The notes: generated from the letters alone by a model not told the origin. Shown: positions 28,343 to 37,548, counted from the stretch's first letter. The stretch is DNA of 64,000 nucleotides from Polaribacter sp. Hel1_33_78 (GCF_900106075.1 NZ_LT629794.1:620001-684000), one strand, 5' to 3'. Program-made: numbers and translations.

Positions 28343-31300
28343 ATGAGAAAAAAAATACTGTTTGCAATTGCAACAATTTTAACTATTGGCTTCGTATATA
28401 TGTATGCATCAAAAGAGTCTGAAGTTGAGAAATTAAGAATACAACATGCTACTTTTTTAAAAAACCATCCGTACAATAAAACTTTAGCGCTTACTAAAAG
28501 CGAAAGAAAAGCACAGGGAATTCCGCCTAATAAATATTTTGAACAAGAATATTTAAATGAAATTAATCCAGCTACTGGAGTTACTCATAAAAGAGAATTA
28601 CTGAAATTACAAGAACAATTAAATGCAAATCGACTAGCGAAAAAAGCGCCAGGAGATACAGACAATGCATGGGAGGAAAGAGGACCAGACAATATTGGTG
28701 GAAGAACAAGAGTGGTTCTTTTTGATCCTAATGATACTTCTCAAGAAACGGTCTATGCTGGTGGTGTTAGTGGTGGTTTATGGAAAAACACCAAGATATC
28801 AGATCCAAATTCTGCTTGGGTTCAAGTTGGTATTTCAGAAAACTTAGCCGTATCTTCTATTGCTGTAGATCCTAATAACTCTAATATCTGGTATGTGGGT
28901 ACAGGAGAATCTTATACTAGTGGCGATGCTGTTGGAAACGGACTATGGAAAACAACAAATGGAGGAGCTACATGGAGCCATGTTTTTGGTGGTGTTACAG
29001 GTGATTCAGCTCTTGACACTTCGCCATCTGCAGCTTTAAAAATTAATACTCCTGCTTCTATTGCGGGAAACTATTCTTTTGTTGTTACTACTTCTTTTGG
29101 TGGTAGTTTGAATACACCCATAACAGGAAATCTTGTGCTCGCCATTGATGGAGCAGCTCCAACAGACGATGCTTGTACTGCTATTACGAATACCTCCCAA
29201 ATGAATGGAAACATTGCAGTACTTAGAAGAGGTGCCTGTAGCTTTGACGATAAAGTAAAAAGAGCTCAAGATGCTGGTGCAATTGCTGTTATTGTTGTAA
29301 ACAATGTTACTACTGCTCCTATATCTATGGGCGGTGATGGTTTAGGTTTTGGAGAAGAAGGTAATGTATTAAATATCACGATTCCTTCTGCTATGGTTTC
29401 AATGGCTGATGGAAATACTATTATAGCAGCTCTTGGAGCCGGTGTAAACGCAACTTTAGAAGTAGGTTCAAGTTCTTCTGGATTTGCAATTGTTCCTGGA
29501 ATACAGCATATTAATGATGTGGTAGTTAGAGACAACGGTGGTGTTTCTGAAGTATTTATTGCAGCAGGAGAAACCTTTTATTCAGCAGCAACACCATCTA
29601 CTTTATTAGGTTATAATGAAGCAGGATTATATAAATCGACAGATGGAACAAATTTCACAAAACTAATGCTTGGAGATGATTCAGGAAATATACCTAACAA
29701 TATAAAAATTGCTTTGGATAATTCTATGTATGTATCTACAACTTCAAATACTTTTGGTGCAGGTGGAGGTAGAATTCTTCAATCTACAGACGGAACAACG
29801 TTTACCCTAAAACATACGGTTCCTAATGGACGTAGAACAGAAATAGCTTGCTCTAAATCTGATGCAAATACCTTATATGTTTTGGCACAATTAAGTTCAG
29901 ATCCTGTAGGAATGTATAAAACAACGAATAATTTTGCAACGGTTACTGATTTGTCATTGCCTAATGATGCAGATACAGGAATTCCGGCAAATGATTTTAC
30001 AAGAGGACAAGCTGGATATGATTTGTTGCTAAGAGTAGACCCTAATGACGATACAGTAGTTTATATTGGAGGGATTGATTTGTTTAAAAGTACCGACGGA
30101 GGTACCTCTTGGGGTCAAATATCTAAATGGTCTAATAATAATAATTTACGAACTTTAGATGTGTCTTCAGTGCATGCAGATCAGCATGGAATGGCTTTTT
30201 CAGGAACTTCATCTACTAAAATGTTATTCTCAAATGATGGAGGAGTATATTTTTCAAATGATGGAGGTACGACTATAGATCCTAGAAATAAAGGATATAA
30301 TACACTGCAGTTTTATACCGTTGGAGTTGCTCCAACCACTGCTTTTTCTGGAAAAGAATACTTTTTGGCAGGAGCTCAAGACAATGGAACATTAATAATA
30401 CAGGATGCAGCAGCGGGGGTTAATGGTTTTGTTGAAACTTTTGGAGGAGATGGCGCGTATAGCTTCTTTGACCAAGATGGTACAGACCAATATTATATTG
30501 CAAATTATGTGTATAATAACGCTATTGTATTATTTGATTTATCAAATGGTACTTCTAGAGAGATTAATTCTGAAAGTTCAAGTAATGGTGATTTTATCAA
30601 CCAAGAAGCGTTAGATTCTAATTTAGATATTTTATACTCTAATTATTCTAGCGGATCTAATTACATTGTAAGAATGTATGGAAATCTGAAATCTGGCGTG
30701 GTAACTAAAAAAAGCTTAGCTTTTGCTTCTGTTATGGATGCAGAACCTTCTGCATTAACTGTTTCACCCTATACAACCAATCAATCTAATTTATTTATTG
30801 GATTAAAGAATGGTAAAATCATTAAAATAAAAGGCACAACAAATACTTTTCCAAATAATCCTGAATGGACGGATATTACAGGTTCTAATTTTGTAGGTTC
30901 TGTTTCTGACATAGAACTTGGGGCTAATGAAAACGAAATTTTTGTAACGATGCACAATTACGGCGTTAATAATATTTGGTACACGAATGATGGCGGTACT
31001 AATTGGTCTGAAAAAGAAGGAGATTTACCAGACATGCCTGTAAAAGCAATTTTACAAAATCCTTTAAGAACGGAAGAAGTGATTATAGGTACAGATTTGG
31101 GTGTTTGGAGAACCTCAAACTTTTTCGCAGCGTCTCCTAATTGGGTGCAATCTTATAATGGAATGAGTAATGTAAAAGTGAATGATTTAGATTTACGAGA
31201 CGATAATACTGTTTTTGCATCTACTTATGGTAGAGGTGTTTTCTCTGGTAAATTTACAGCTGAAGTTGCTTCTGTAGATGACGTTTTAGCAGGAACAAAA

Positions 31301-31540
31301 GCATTTACAATTTATCCAACAATATCGAATGGTAATTTTACGCTGCAAGCTAAGAGCTCTGCAGGAAAAACTAATGTAAATATTTTTGATATTTCAGGAA
31401 GACAAGTTTACAAATCTAATCTAGATTTTGCTGAAAATGAAAAACACGCAGTTTCTTTGCAGGTGAGTTCAGGTATTTATATTGTAAATATTATGGATGA
31501 AAACAATAATAAATCTTCTAAAAAGATTGTGATTGAATAA
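28343..31540 (+). CDS. Secreted BNR/Vps10-like propeller protein with PA domain and T9SS type A sorting domain
   Basis: A 1065-residue exported protein, start at MRKKILFAIATIL (signal or anchor segment). After a linker, sialidase/BNR-like propeller repeats are seen (GGLWKNT, GLWKTTNGGATW, LFKSTDGGTSW, IWYTNDGGTNW). An insertion at about residues 220-375 matches a protease-associated (PA) domain: ACTAITNTSQMNGNIAVLRR, then CSFDDKVKRAQDAGAIAVIV. The last 85 residues are a T9SS type A sorting domain (TIYPTISNGNFTLQ, NIFDISGRQVY, SGIYIVNI, KKIVIE), so it should be exported by the SprA translocon and anchored or released. No catalytic triad is evident. Glycoside hydrolase activity is possible but unproven; adhesion is another option. 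Confidence 0.88.
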   Translation: MRKKILFAIATILTIGFVYMYASKESEVEKLRIQHATFLKNHPYNKTLALTKSERKAQGIPPNKYFEQEYLNEINPATGVTHKRELLKLQEQLNANRLAKKAPGDTDNAWEERGPDNIGGRTRVVLFDPNDTSQETVYAGGVSGGLWKNTKISDPNSAWVQVGISENLAVSSIAVDPNNSNIWYVGTGESYTSGDAVGNGLWKTTNGGATWSHVFGGVTGDSALDTSPSAALKINTPASIAGNYSFVVTTSFGGSLNTPITGNLVLAIDGAAPTDDACTAITNTSQMNGNIAVLRRGACSFDDKVKRAQDAGAIAVIVVNNVTTAPISMGGDGLGFGEEGNVLNITIPSAMVSMADGNTIIAALGAGVNATLEVGSSSSGFAIVPGIQHINDVVVRDNGGVSEVFIAAGETFYSAATPSTLLGYNEAGLYKSTDGTNFTKLMLGDDSGNIPNNIKIALDNSMYVSTTSNTFGAGGGRILQSTDGTTFTLKHTVPNGRRTEIACSKSDANTLYVLAQLSSDPVGMYKTTNNFATVTDLSLPNDADTGIPANDFTRGQAGYDLLLRVDPNDDTVVYIGGIDLFKSTDGGTSWGQISKWSNNNNLRTLDVSSVHADQHGMAFSGTSSTKMLFSNDGGVYFSNDGGTTIDPRNKGYNTLQFYTVGVAPTTAFSGKEYFLAGAQDNGTLIIQDAAAGVNGFVETFGGDGAYSFFDQDGTDQYYIANYVYNNAIVLFDLSNGTSREINSESSSNGDFINQEALDSNLDILYSNYSSGSNYIVRMYGNLKSGVVTKKSLAFASVMDAEPSALTVSPYTTNQSNLFIGLKNGKIIKIKGTTNTFPNNPEWTDITGSNFVGSVSDIELGANENEIFVTMHNYGVNNIWYTNDGGTNWSEKEGDLPDMPVKAILQNPLRTEEVIIGTDLGVWRTSNFFAASPNWVQSYNGMSNVKVNDLDLRDDNTVFASTYGRGVFSGKFTAEVASVDDVLAGTKAFTIYPTISNGNFTLQAKSSAGKTNVNIFDISGRQVYKSNLDFAENEKHAVSLQVSSGIYIVNIMDENNNKSSKKIVIE

Positions 31541-31560
31541 TTTTCACATAAATTAATAAA

Positions 31561-31596
31561 CATAAAAAAGACGCTAATTTTAGCGTCTTTTTTATG
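31561..31596. terminator. Bidirectional terminator between the T9SS cargo gene and dxs
   Basis: A 16-base perfect stem (31561-31576 with 31581-31596) with a 4-base loop and A/T flanks serves the two convergent genes. The right arm overlaps the dxs stop codon. Confidence 0.85.
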
Positions 31597-33358
31597 TTTT
31601 AGAAAAGAATTTTGCTAAACTTTTAGCATCTAAACCAATTTTCTCTTGCAATTGAGAGATAGAACCATGCTCTATAAATACATCTGGTATGCCTAAGGTT
31701 TTAACTTTATTTGTATAATTATGCTGACATGCAAACTCTAGAATAGCACTTCCAAGCCCGCCTTTTAAGGTTCCATCTTCAATAGTGATGATGGTTTGAT
31801 AACGGTCAAAAATTTGATGCAATAATTTTTCATCCAAAGGTTTAACAAAACGCATATCGTAATGGGCAATTTTGTTTTTATTTTCTGACAGTTCCATAGC
31901 CTCAGAAACATTTTTTGCAATTGTTCCAATAGACAAAACCGCAATACTTTTTCCTTCTTTTAAACAAACTCCTTTGCCAATTTCTATGGATGTAAAAGGT
32001 TTTTGCCAATCTATAATATTTCCAAAACCTCTTGGATACCGAATTGCAATTGGGTTTTTTAACTTTAATTGAGCAGTAAATAAAATATTACGCAATTCAA
32101 TTTCATTTCTTGGTGCAAAAATAACAAGGTTCGGAATACATCTTAAATACGCTAAATCAAAAACGCCGTGATGTGTAGGGCCATCTTCACCCACCAAACC
32201 AGCTCTATCTAAACAAAAAATAACAGGTAAATTTTGCAAAGCAACATCATGAATTACCTGATCATAAGCACGTTGTAAAAATGTAGAGTAAATATTGCAA
32301 AAAGGTATTAAACCTTGAGTTGCCATTCCTGCGGCCAATGTTACTGCATGTTGCTCTGCAATACCAACATCAAAAGTTCTTTTAGGAAATATTTCCATCA
32401 TCAATTTAAGAGAACTTCCCGTTAGCATTGCGGGTGTAATTCCAATAATTTTATCATTTTGCTGCGCTAACTCTACAATAGTTTTCCCAAAAACATCTTG
32501 ATATTTAGTATATAAACTTTCTTCTTTTTTAATTCTTTCACCAGAAAATTTATTAAATTTTCCTGGAGCATGATACGTTACTTGGTCTTCTTCAGCTTGC
32601 TGTAAACCCTTGCCTTTTGTAGTAATTACGTGCAGAAATTTTGGACCCTTTACAGACTTTAATCGTTCTAATTCTGAGATTATTTTTGGTAAATTATGAC
32701 CGTCAATGGGTCCAGAATAATCAAAATTTAAAGCTTTGATAATATTGTTTTGTACTGCGAGTCTTTTATCTGTTTTTACTTTCGTTAAATACTCTTTTAA
32801 AGCGCCTACAGAGGGGTCAATTCCTATTGCATTGTCATTTAAAATAATTAACAAATTAGCTTTAGAAACACCAGCGTGATTTAAAGCTTCAAAAGCCATT
32901 CCGCTTGCAATAGAGGCATCGCCAATAACAGCTATATGTTGCTTTTCTGTTTCTCCTTTTAAGTTGGATGCAATTGCCATTCCTAGCGCTGCAGAAATAG
33001 AAGTGGAAGAATGTCCAACCCCAAAAGCATCATATTCACTTTCCTTTATAGATGGAAAACCGGCTATTCCTCCTAATTGTCTATTGGTATGAAAAATATC
33101 TTTTCTTCCTGTTAATATTTTATGTCCATATGCCTGATGACCAACGTCCCAAACCAATAAATCGGTTGGAGTATCAAAGAGAAAGTGTAATGCAATTGTC
33201 AATTCTACAACCCCTAAACTGGCGCCTAAATGACCTTCTTTTGTGGCTACAACATCAATAATAAAATCACGTAATTCTTTTGCTAATTGCGGTAATTGTT
33301 CTGGATTTAATTTTCTTAAATCTGACGGATTTGATATGTTATCTAACAAATTTTTCAT
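31592..33358 (-). CDS. dxs: 1-Deoxy-D-xylulose-5-phosphate synthase
   Basis: First enzyme of the MEP isoprenoid pathway: condenses pyruvate and glyceraldehyde 3-phosphate using thiamine diphosphate. The transketolase-type N-domain shows GHLGASLGVVELTIALH and VWDVGHQAYGHKILTGR, with the ThDP/Mg motif GDASIASGMAFEAL to LNDNAIGI. The central domain has DVGIAEQHAVTLAAGMA and DRAGLVGEDGPTHHGVFDLAYL, and the C-terminal domain has GTLKGGLGSAI. At 588 residues it is shorter than the enterobacterial 620 but all three domains are complete. ATG start. Candidate promoter motifs upstream on the minus strand include TAGATTTG (33418-33425). Confidence 0.96.
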   Translation of the reverse strand: MKNLLDNISNPSDLRKLNPEQLPQLAKELRDFIIDVVATKEGHLGASLGVVELTIALHFLFDTPTDLLVWDVGHQAYGHKILTGRKDIFHTNRQLGGIAGFPSIKESEYDAFGVGHSSTSISAALGMAIASNLKGETEKQHIAVIGDASIASGMAFEALNHAGVSKANLLIILNDNAIGIDPSVGALKEYLTKVKTDKRLAVQNNIIKALNFDYSGPIDGHNLPKIISELERLKSVKGPKFLHVITTKGKGLQQAEEDQVTYHAPGKFNKFSGERIKKEESLYTKYQDVFGKTIVELAQQNDKIIGITPAMLTGSSLKLMMEIFPKRTFDVGIAEQHAVTLAAGMATQGLIPFCNIYSTFLQRAYDQVIHDVALQNLPVIFCLDRAGLVGEDGPTHHGVFDLAYLRCIPNLVIFAPRNEIELRNILFTAQLKLKNPIAIRYPRGFGNIIDWQKPFTSIEIGKGVCLKEGKSIAVLSIGTIAKNVSEAMELSENKNKIAHYDMRFVKPLDEKLLHQIFDRYQTIITIEDGTLKGGLGSAILEFACQHNYTNKVKTLGIPDVFIEHGSISQLQEKIGLDAKSLAKFFSKT

Positions 33359-33468
33359 GTCTTCGCAAAAAATACAATATACATTTTTGTGTTCTTAAAA
33401 CACACTGTTAAGAAATGCAAATCTATCGTAAAATAATTACTTAAATTTACATAATTAATATATTATAC

Positions 33469-33918
33469 ATGATTCAACCTTTTGATGATGCTTATTTTAT
33501 GAAAAGAGCCTTACAGCAAGCGGAAATTGCTTTTGATAAAGGGGAAGTTCCAGTCGGAGCAATTATCGTATTTAAAAATCAAATTATTGCTAGAGCTCAC
33601 AATTTAACGGAAACATTAAATGATGTAACTGCGCACGCCGAAATGCAAGCTTTTACAGCTGCTGCAGATTTTTTAGGCGGAAAATACTTAAAAGATTGTG
33701 AATTGTATGTTACTTTAGAACCATGTCAAATGTGTGCAGGCGGAAGTTATTGGACACAAATTGGCAAAATAGTTTACGGTGCTTCAGAACCAGAAAGAGG
33801 ATTTAGAAATTTAAAAACTACGTTACACCCTAAAACCAAAGTTGTTAGTGGGATCTTAGAAAATGAATGTTCTCAGCTTTTAAAACGTTTTTTTGTTGAG
33901 AAACGAAATTTAAATTAA
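33469..33918 (+). CDS. tadA: tRNA adenosine(34) deaminase
   Basis: Deaminates A34 of tRNA-Arg(ACG) to inosine. The 149 residues hold the zinc-dependent cytidine deaminase-type motif with HAEMQAF (His ligand and catalytic Glu) and PCQMC (two Cys ligands), plus the N-terminal YFMKRALQQAEIAFDKGEVPVG (given here in overlapping parts) that marks TadA rather than a free-base deaminase. ATG start at 33469. TAAATTTA near 33441 is a possible -7 element. Guanine deaminase is the main alternative but is less likely given the VPVGAIIV and PCQMCAGG context. Confidence 0.92.
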   Translation: MIQPFDDAYFMKRALQQAEIAFDKGEVPVGAIIVFKNQIIARAHNLTETLNDVTAHAEMQAFTAAADFLGGKYLKDCELYVTLEPCQMCAGGSYWTQIGKIVYGASEPERGFRNLKTTLHPKTKVVSGILENECSQLLKRFFVEKRNLN

Positions 33919-33924
33919 TTTACC

Positions 33925-34086
33925 ATGAATTTTAGAATATCTGCTGACGAACAGACAAGTGCTTCAAGAATAGTAGCTATCGTTGAAAAATGGATTGCTT
34001 TTGTTTTTCTAAATTTTAAGGTGGATAAATTTGCTGAGGTAATGCCAAAATTTCATCCAATTTTTTATTTTAGAATTTCCGTTTAG
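33925..34086 (+). CDS. Possible small protein or gene remnant (53 residues)
   Basis: Starting 6 bases after the tadA stop, an ATG opens a frame of 53 codons ending FRISV. The codon use resembles neighbouring genes, and the product has a charged start (NFRISADEQTSAS) and an aromatic second half (WIAFVFLNFK). I do not recognise any family, and no promoter or terminator is seen. It could be a tadA-coupled small protein, the decayed end of a lost gene, or chance. The remaining 70 bases before the MocR gene contain nothing further. Confidence 0.3.
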   Translation: MNFRISADEQTSASRIVAIVEKWIAFVFLNFKVDKFAEVMPKFHPIFYFRISV

Positions 34087-34155
34087 CAAGCATTCCATTT
34101 AAATGTTCGATGATTGCCATATTTATATTGTTAAATCATTTTCTTGCTTCATTTC

Positions 34156-35655
34156 TTATTGTAGAACTACTTTACGATAAGTACTTTTTAGTTTTTTAAT
34201 TACAGGTTCCATTTCTGATAGATCTAAATGTCCAAAACCAAAACGAACAGCACAGGTATTTTTATCCTGATATAAAACAGTCTGTGGTAGAAATAAATCA
34301 TTTTTTTCGGCTTCTTCGGCCAGTTTTACTAATGATATTTTAGGTTTAAATTTTAACCAAATAGCCAACCCACCCGAGGGTATGTCCCATTCTGCAATTG
34401 CTCCAAAATATTCAGTTAAGAGCTTGCATAGACAATCGCGCCTTTGTTTATAAATTACAATGTTCTTTTTCATGAGGCGATAAATTTCACCTTCATTAAT
34501 TAACTCCGACAGCATCTGTTCTTGTATTAAGTCGCCTTGTTGGTCTAGCAATTGTAGATAATTATTTGCTTCTGATATCAGATTTTCTGGAGCTACTACA
34601 AAACCTGTTTGAAAACTTGGAAATAATGATTGCCCAAGTCTTCCTAAATAAATAACCATACCGTTCGCATCTGCACTCGCTATTGGCAACATTGCAGAGC
34701 CTTCAAACTGAAAATCATAATCGTAATCATCTTCAATAATAGCAAATCCAAACTCTTTAGCAAGCTGTAACAACTGTAAGCGACGTTCTACGCTTAATTT
34801 TACTCCCGTTGGATAATCTCTATTGGCACATATATACACACACCGAATACTTTTTTTTATGAAATGTTTTTTTATATATCCAATATCCAAACCATTCGTA
34901 TCCCCAGGAATTGTTTTGATTGTTGCACCTGCTTGTTGAAAAATCATGTTAGAGGCATAATTACTTAAATGACCTACTAATACTAAATCGTTTTGTTTTA
35001 TTAGTAATTGAGAGACGATGTACAAACTCATTTCTGCACTACGTGTGCTAATGATGTTATCTGGTCTTATATGAAAACCGCGGGTTGCATTTAAATAATT
35101 ACATAGCTGAGTTTGAAATATGGAATATGAACATTCATTGGGTCTGTTCCATTTTTTAATTAATGTTTTTCGTTTCATGCTAGCACTATACCACCTCGTA
35201 AACTGATGCACTGGGTGCAAGCGTAAATCGGGTTTACCATCGTTAATAGTATATTTTGCTTTTGTTAACTGAACAGTTGATGCTAAATGAAATGATTTTT
35301 GAAAGGGAAAACTTGTTGCTTTCGCATAAGTATATGCCTGATTTATTTTTTGGAAATGAGCTTTTATTTTTGCTTCTTTCAGGGCTGGTTCTAAAACAAA
35401 TGTGCCTTTATTCGGTATTATTTCTACCCAACCCTGAGAGGCCAGTTCTTCGTAGATAGCCACTGCTGTATTTCTATGAACCTGCAATAGCTCTCCTAAA
35501 ACACGAGTTCCTGGTAGAATTGTGCCTTTGATTAAATAGCCACGTTGTATGGTATTTACAATTTGTTGTGAAACTTGCAGATAAACAGGTGTGGACAAAG
35601 ATTTGTCAAAAACAATTAGTTGTTTAAAAAGAGCATTAACCGGACTATCTATCAT
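34156..35655 (-). CDS. MocR-type regulator (GntR winged helix fused to aminotransferase fold) lacking the PLP lysine
   Basis: A 499-residue MocR/GabR/PdxR-family protein. Residues 20-88 are a GntR-type winged helix (PVYLQVSQQIVNTIQRG, LPGTRVLGELLQVHRNTA, GWVEIIPNKGTFVL). Residues 135-495 are a fold-type I aminotransferase domain with IIEDDYDYDF (307-316), where D and Y normally hold the PLP pyridine ring. The expected PLP-lysine motif (YIGxFSKxLxP in GabR-like proteins) reads YLGRLGQSLFP, with Gln342 in the lysine position; the codon is CAA. Other pocket segments are also unusual (CANRDYPTGV, STRSAEMSLY). It therefore probably cannot form the internal aldimine. It is divergent from the TonB receptor gene, with an inverted repeat in the shared promoter. 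Confidence 0.92.
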   Translation of the reverse strand: MIDSPVNALFKQLIVFDKSLSTPVYLQVSQQIVNTIQRGYLIKGTILPGTRVLGELLQVHRNTAVAIYEELASQGWVEIIPNKGTFVLEPALKEAKIKAHFQKINQAYTYAKATSFPFQKSFHLASTVQLTKAKYTINDGKPDLRLHPVHQFTRWYSASMKRKTLIKKWNRPNECSYSIFQTQLCNYLNATRGFHIRPDNIISTRSAEMSLYIVSQLLIKQNDLVLVGHLSNYASNMIFQQAGATIKTIPGDTNGLDIGYIKKHFIKKSIRCVYICANRDYPTGVKLSVERRLQLLQLAKEFGFAIIEDDYDYDFQFEGSAMLPIASADANGMVIYLGRLGQSLFPSFQTGFVVAPENLISEANNYLQLLDQQGDLIQEQMLSELINEGEIYRLMKKNIVIYKQRRDCLCKLLTEYFGAIAEWDIPSGGLAIWLKFKPKISLVKLAEEAEKNDLFLPQTVLYQDKNTCAVRFGFGHLDLSEMEPVIKKLKSTYRKVVLQ

Positions 35656-35664
35656 TTATATACT

Positions 35665-35682
35665 GGACTAGTTTAATAGTCC
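35665..35682. promoter_or_regulatory. Inverted repeat in the MocR / TonB-receptor intergenic region
   Basis: GGACTA and TAGTCC are exact complements around a 6-base AT centre. The dyad is 10 bases from the MocR ATG and 10 bases upstream of the receptor's -7 motif, a position suited to an operator acting on one or both genes. Confidence 0.55.
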
Positions 35683-35692
35683 GGAAAGTTAC

Positions 35693-35700
35693 TACTTTTG
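35693..35700 (+). promoter_or_regulatory. Promoter -7 motif of the TonB-dependent receptor
   Basis: TACTTTTG matches TAnnTTTG exactly and lies 30 bases before the ATG at 35731. The inverted repeat at 35665-35682 takes up the place where the -33 element should be. Confidence 0.6.
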
Positions 35701-35730
35701 CATCGTTTTAAATTAAAATAATTTTTAAAA

Positions 35731-37548
35731 ATGACACGTAATAAATTATTGATTTTATCATTTGCATTGATGCAAACGACCTTGTTTGCACAAGAGAATA
35801 AAAAAGTGCAAGAACTAGATACAATTTTAATAAAATCGACTAGAATAGACTTACCTTTTAAAGAAAATTCACGCACAATAAATGTTGTTACCTCAGCAGC
35901 AATAAAAAACAGCGCAGCAACAAATGTAGCAGATCTTTTGCAACAAGTTGCAGGAGTAGATATTAGAAGAAGAGGAACTGCCGGGAGTCAATCAGACTTA
36001 TATATTCGAGGAGGAGGTTTCGACCAGACATTGTTGTTGATTGATGGAATTAAAATGGATGACGCGCAGACAGGTCATCACACAATGAATGCAGCTTTGC
36101 CACTTGAAGTTATTGAAAGAATAGAAATTATAAAAGGACCTGCAGCAAGAGTTTTTGGTCAAAATGCATTTACAGGTGCAATAAATATTGTGACTAAAAA
36201 GAAATTATTAAATAAAGTTTCTATCAATTTAGAGGCTGGTTCTTTCGGTCAATTAAATTATTCTGCAACGGTTGGTAGGGAATATGAAAATACATCAATT
36301 ATTGCGCACGCAGGGTCACTCAATTCGGATGGTTATCGTACGAATTCTGATTATGAAAACAACAATTATTTCTTAAAAGGAATTTTCAACAAGAAAAACC
36401 AACCAATAGAAGTACTTGCTACTTTTTTCGACAAAAAAATTGGTGCAGAAAATTTTTACACTACAAATCCTGCTTGGAATGAATATGAAGAAACTCAAAA
36501 TAGTTTATTAGGAGTTTCAACTACTTTCAGAACAGAAAAGTTTAAGATTTCTCCAAGAATTTATTGGAGAAGAGGGCAAGATATATTTTTGTTGAAAAGA
36601 GACGATCCTAGTTTTTTTAGGAATTTACACATTACGAATAAAGTGGGTGTAGAAGCGAATGTTTCTTATACCTCAGAAATGGGGATTACTGGTTTTGGTA
36701 TAGATATTTCTAGATTTTTTATTAGTAGTAATAATTTAGGTAATAGAAATAGAACCATGGCGAACTTATTTTTAGAGCATCGTTTTACTTTATGGGATAA
36801 TGTAGATGTTACTCCAGGAGTTGCAGTTACTTATTTTTCTGATTTTAAATTTAATGCTTTTCCTGGTTTAGATGTTGGTGTGCAATTAACAGATAACTTT
36901 AAAGCTTACGGAAATATTGGTTATACGTTTAGAGTGCCAACTTTTACAGATTTGTATTATAAAGATCCTGGAACTTCTGGAAACCCAAATTTAGAGCCAG
37001 AAAGTGCATTTGCACAAGAATTAGGAATAAAATTTAGTACTAACAATTTCTTTGGTTCTGTTGCTTTTTTTAATAGAGATTCAGATAATTTAATAGATTA
37101 TATTCGACCGAATACGACCGTAAGTATTTTTACAGCAACAAATATTGCAGAGGTAAATACACAAGGATTTGAATTTGAAGGAGCTTATAGTTTCAATTTA
37201 AAGGACTATAAGCAAACAGTAACATTTGGTTACACGTACTTAAATGATGATATTTTAGATCAAAATAAAGATTTGTCTCGTTATTCTTTAAACACGCTAA
37301 AACATCAATTTATAACTCGTTTTGCAAGTAAATTGTTTAAAAATATAAAGCAAAATATTATTTATAAGCATGCAGAACGTGCGATTGGCTCAAGTTATAA
37401 TGTTTGGGATGCTTCTGTAATTGTAGATGTTAATAAGTTTAGTTTTACAGTAACTGCTAATAATATTTTTGATGCAGAATATATAGAATCTGGTTTTGTG
37501 CCAATGCCGTCAAGTAATATTTTATTTGGTTTACGGTATAATTTTTAA
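35731..37548 (+). CDS. TonB-dependent outer-membrane receptor (BtuB-like)
   Basis: A 605-residue receptor with a signal peptide (MTRNKLLILSFALMQTTLFAQ). A TonB-box-like LDTILIKSTR is followed by the plug domain at about 45-155, which has VADLLQQVAGVDIRRRG, YIRGGGFDQTLLLIDGIKM and ERIEIIKGPAARVFGQNAFTG in sequence. The rest is a 22-strand-type barrel with FRVPTFTDLYYKDPGTSGNP and a terminal aromatic strand ending FGLRYNF. Size and plug resemble the BtuB group, so cobalamin or another small cofactor is possible, but the ligand cannot be read from sequence. No cobalamin riboswitch is visible in the 75-base leader. Control by the divergent MocR protein is likely from the layout. A strong terminator follows. 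Confidence 0.93.
   Translation: MTRNKLLILSFALMQTTLFAQENKKVQELDTILIKSTRIDLPFKENSRTINVVTSAAIKNSAATNVADLLQQVAGVDIRRRGTAGSQSDLYIRGGGFDQTLLLIDGIKMDDAQTGHHTMNAALPLEVIERIEIIKGPAARVFGQNAFTGAINIVTKKKLLNKVSINLEAGSFGQLNYSATVGREYENTSIIAHAGSLNSDGYRTNSDYENNNYFLKGIFNKKNQPIEVLATFFDKKIGAENFYTTNPAWNEYEETQNSLLGVSTTFRTEKFKISPRIYWRRGQDIFLLKRDDPSFFRNLHITNKVGVEANVSYTSEMGITGFGIDISRFFISSNNLGNRNRTMANLFLEHRFTLWDNVDVTPGVAVTYFSDFKFNAFPGLDVGVQLTDNFKAYGNIGYTFRVPTFTDLYYKDPGTSGNPNLEPESAFAQELGIKFSTNNFFGSVAFFNRDSDNLIDYIRPNTTVSIFTATNIAEVNTQGFEFEGAYSFNLKDYKQTVTFGYTYLNDDILDQNKDLSRYSLNTLKHQFITRFASKLFKNIKQNIIYKHAERAIGSSYNVWDASVIVDVNKFSFTVTANNIFDAEYIESGFVPMPSSNILFGLRYNF

Noticed and set aside
31592..33358. dxs as a truncated gene because it is only 588 codons
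   Set aside because: Both termini and all three domains are conserved, with a good start and stop, so this is a short natural form.
35700..35730. Cobalamin riboswitch before the BtuB-like receptor
   Set aside because: The leader after the -7 motif is about 25 bases, far too short for a B12 aptamer.
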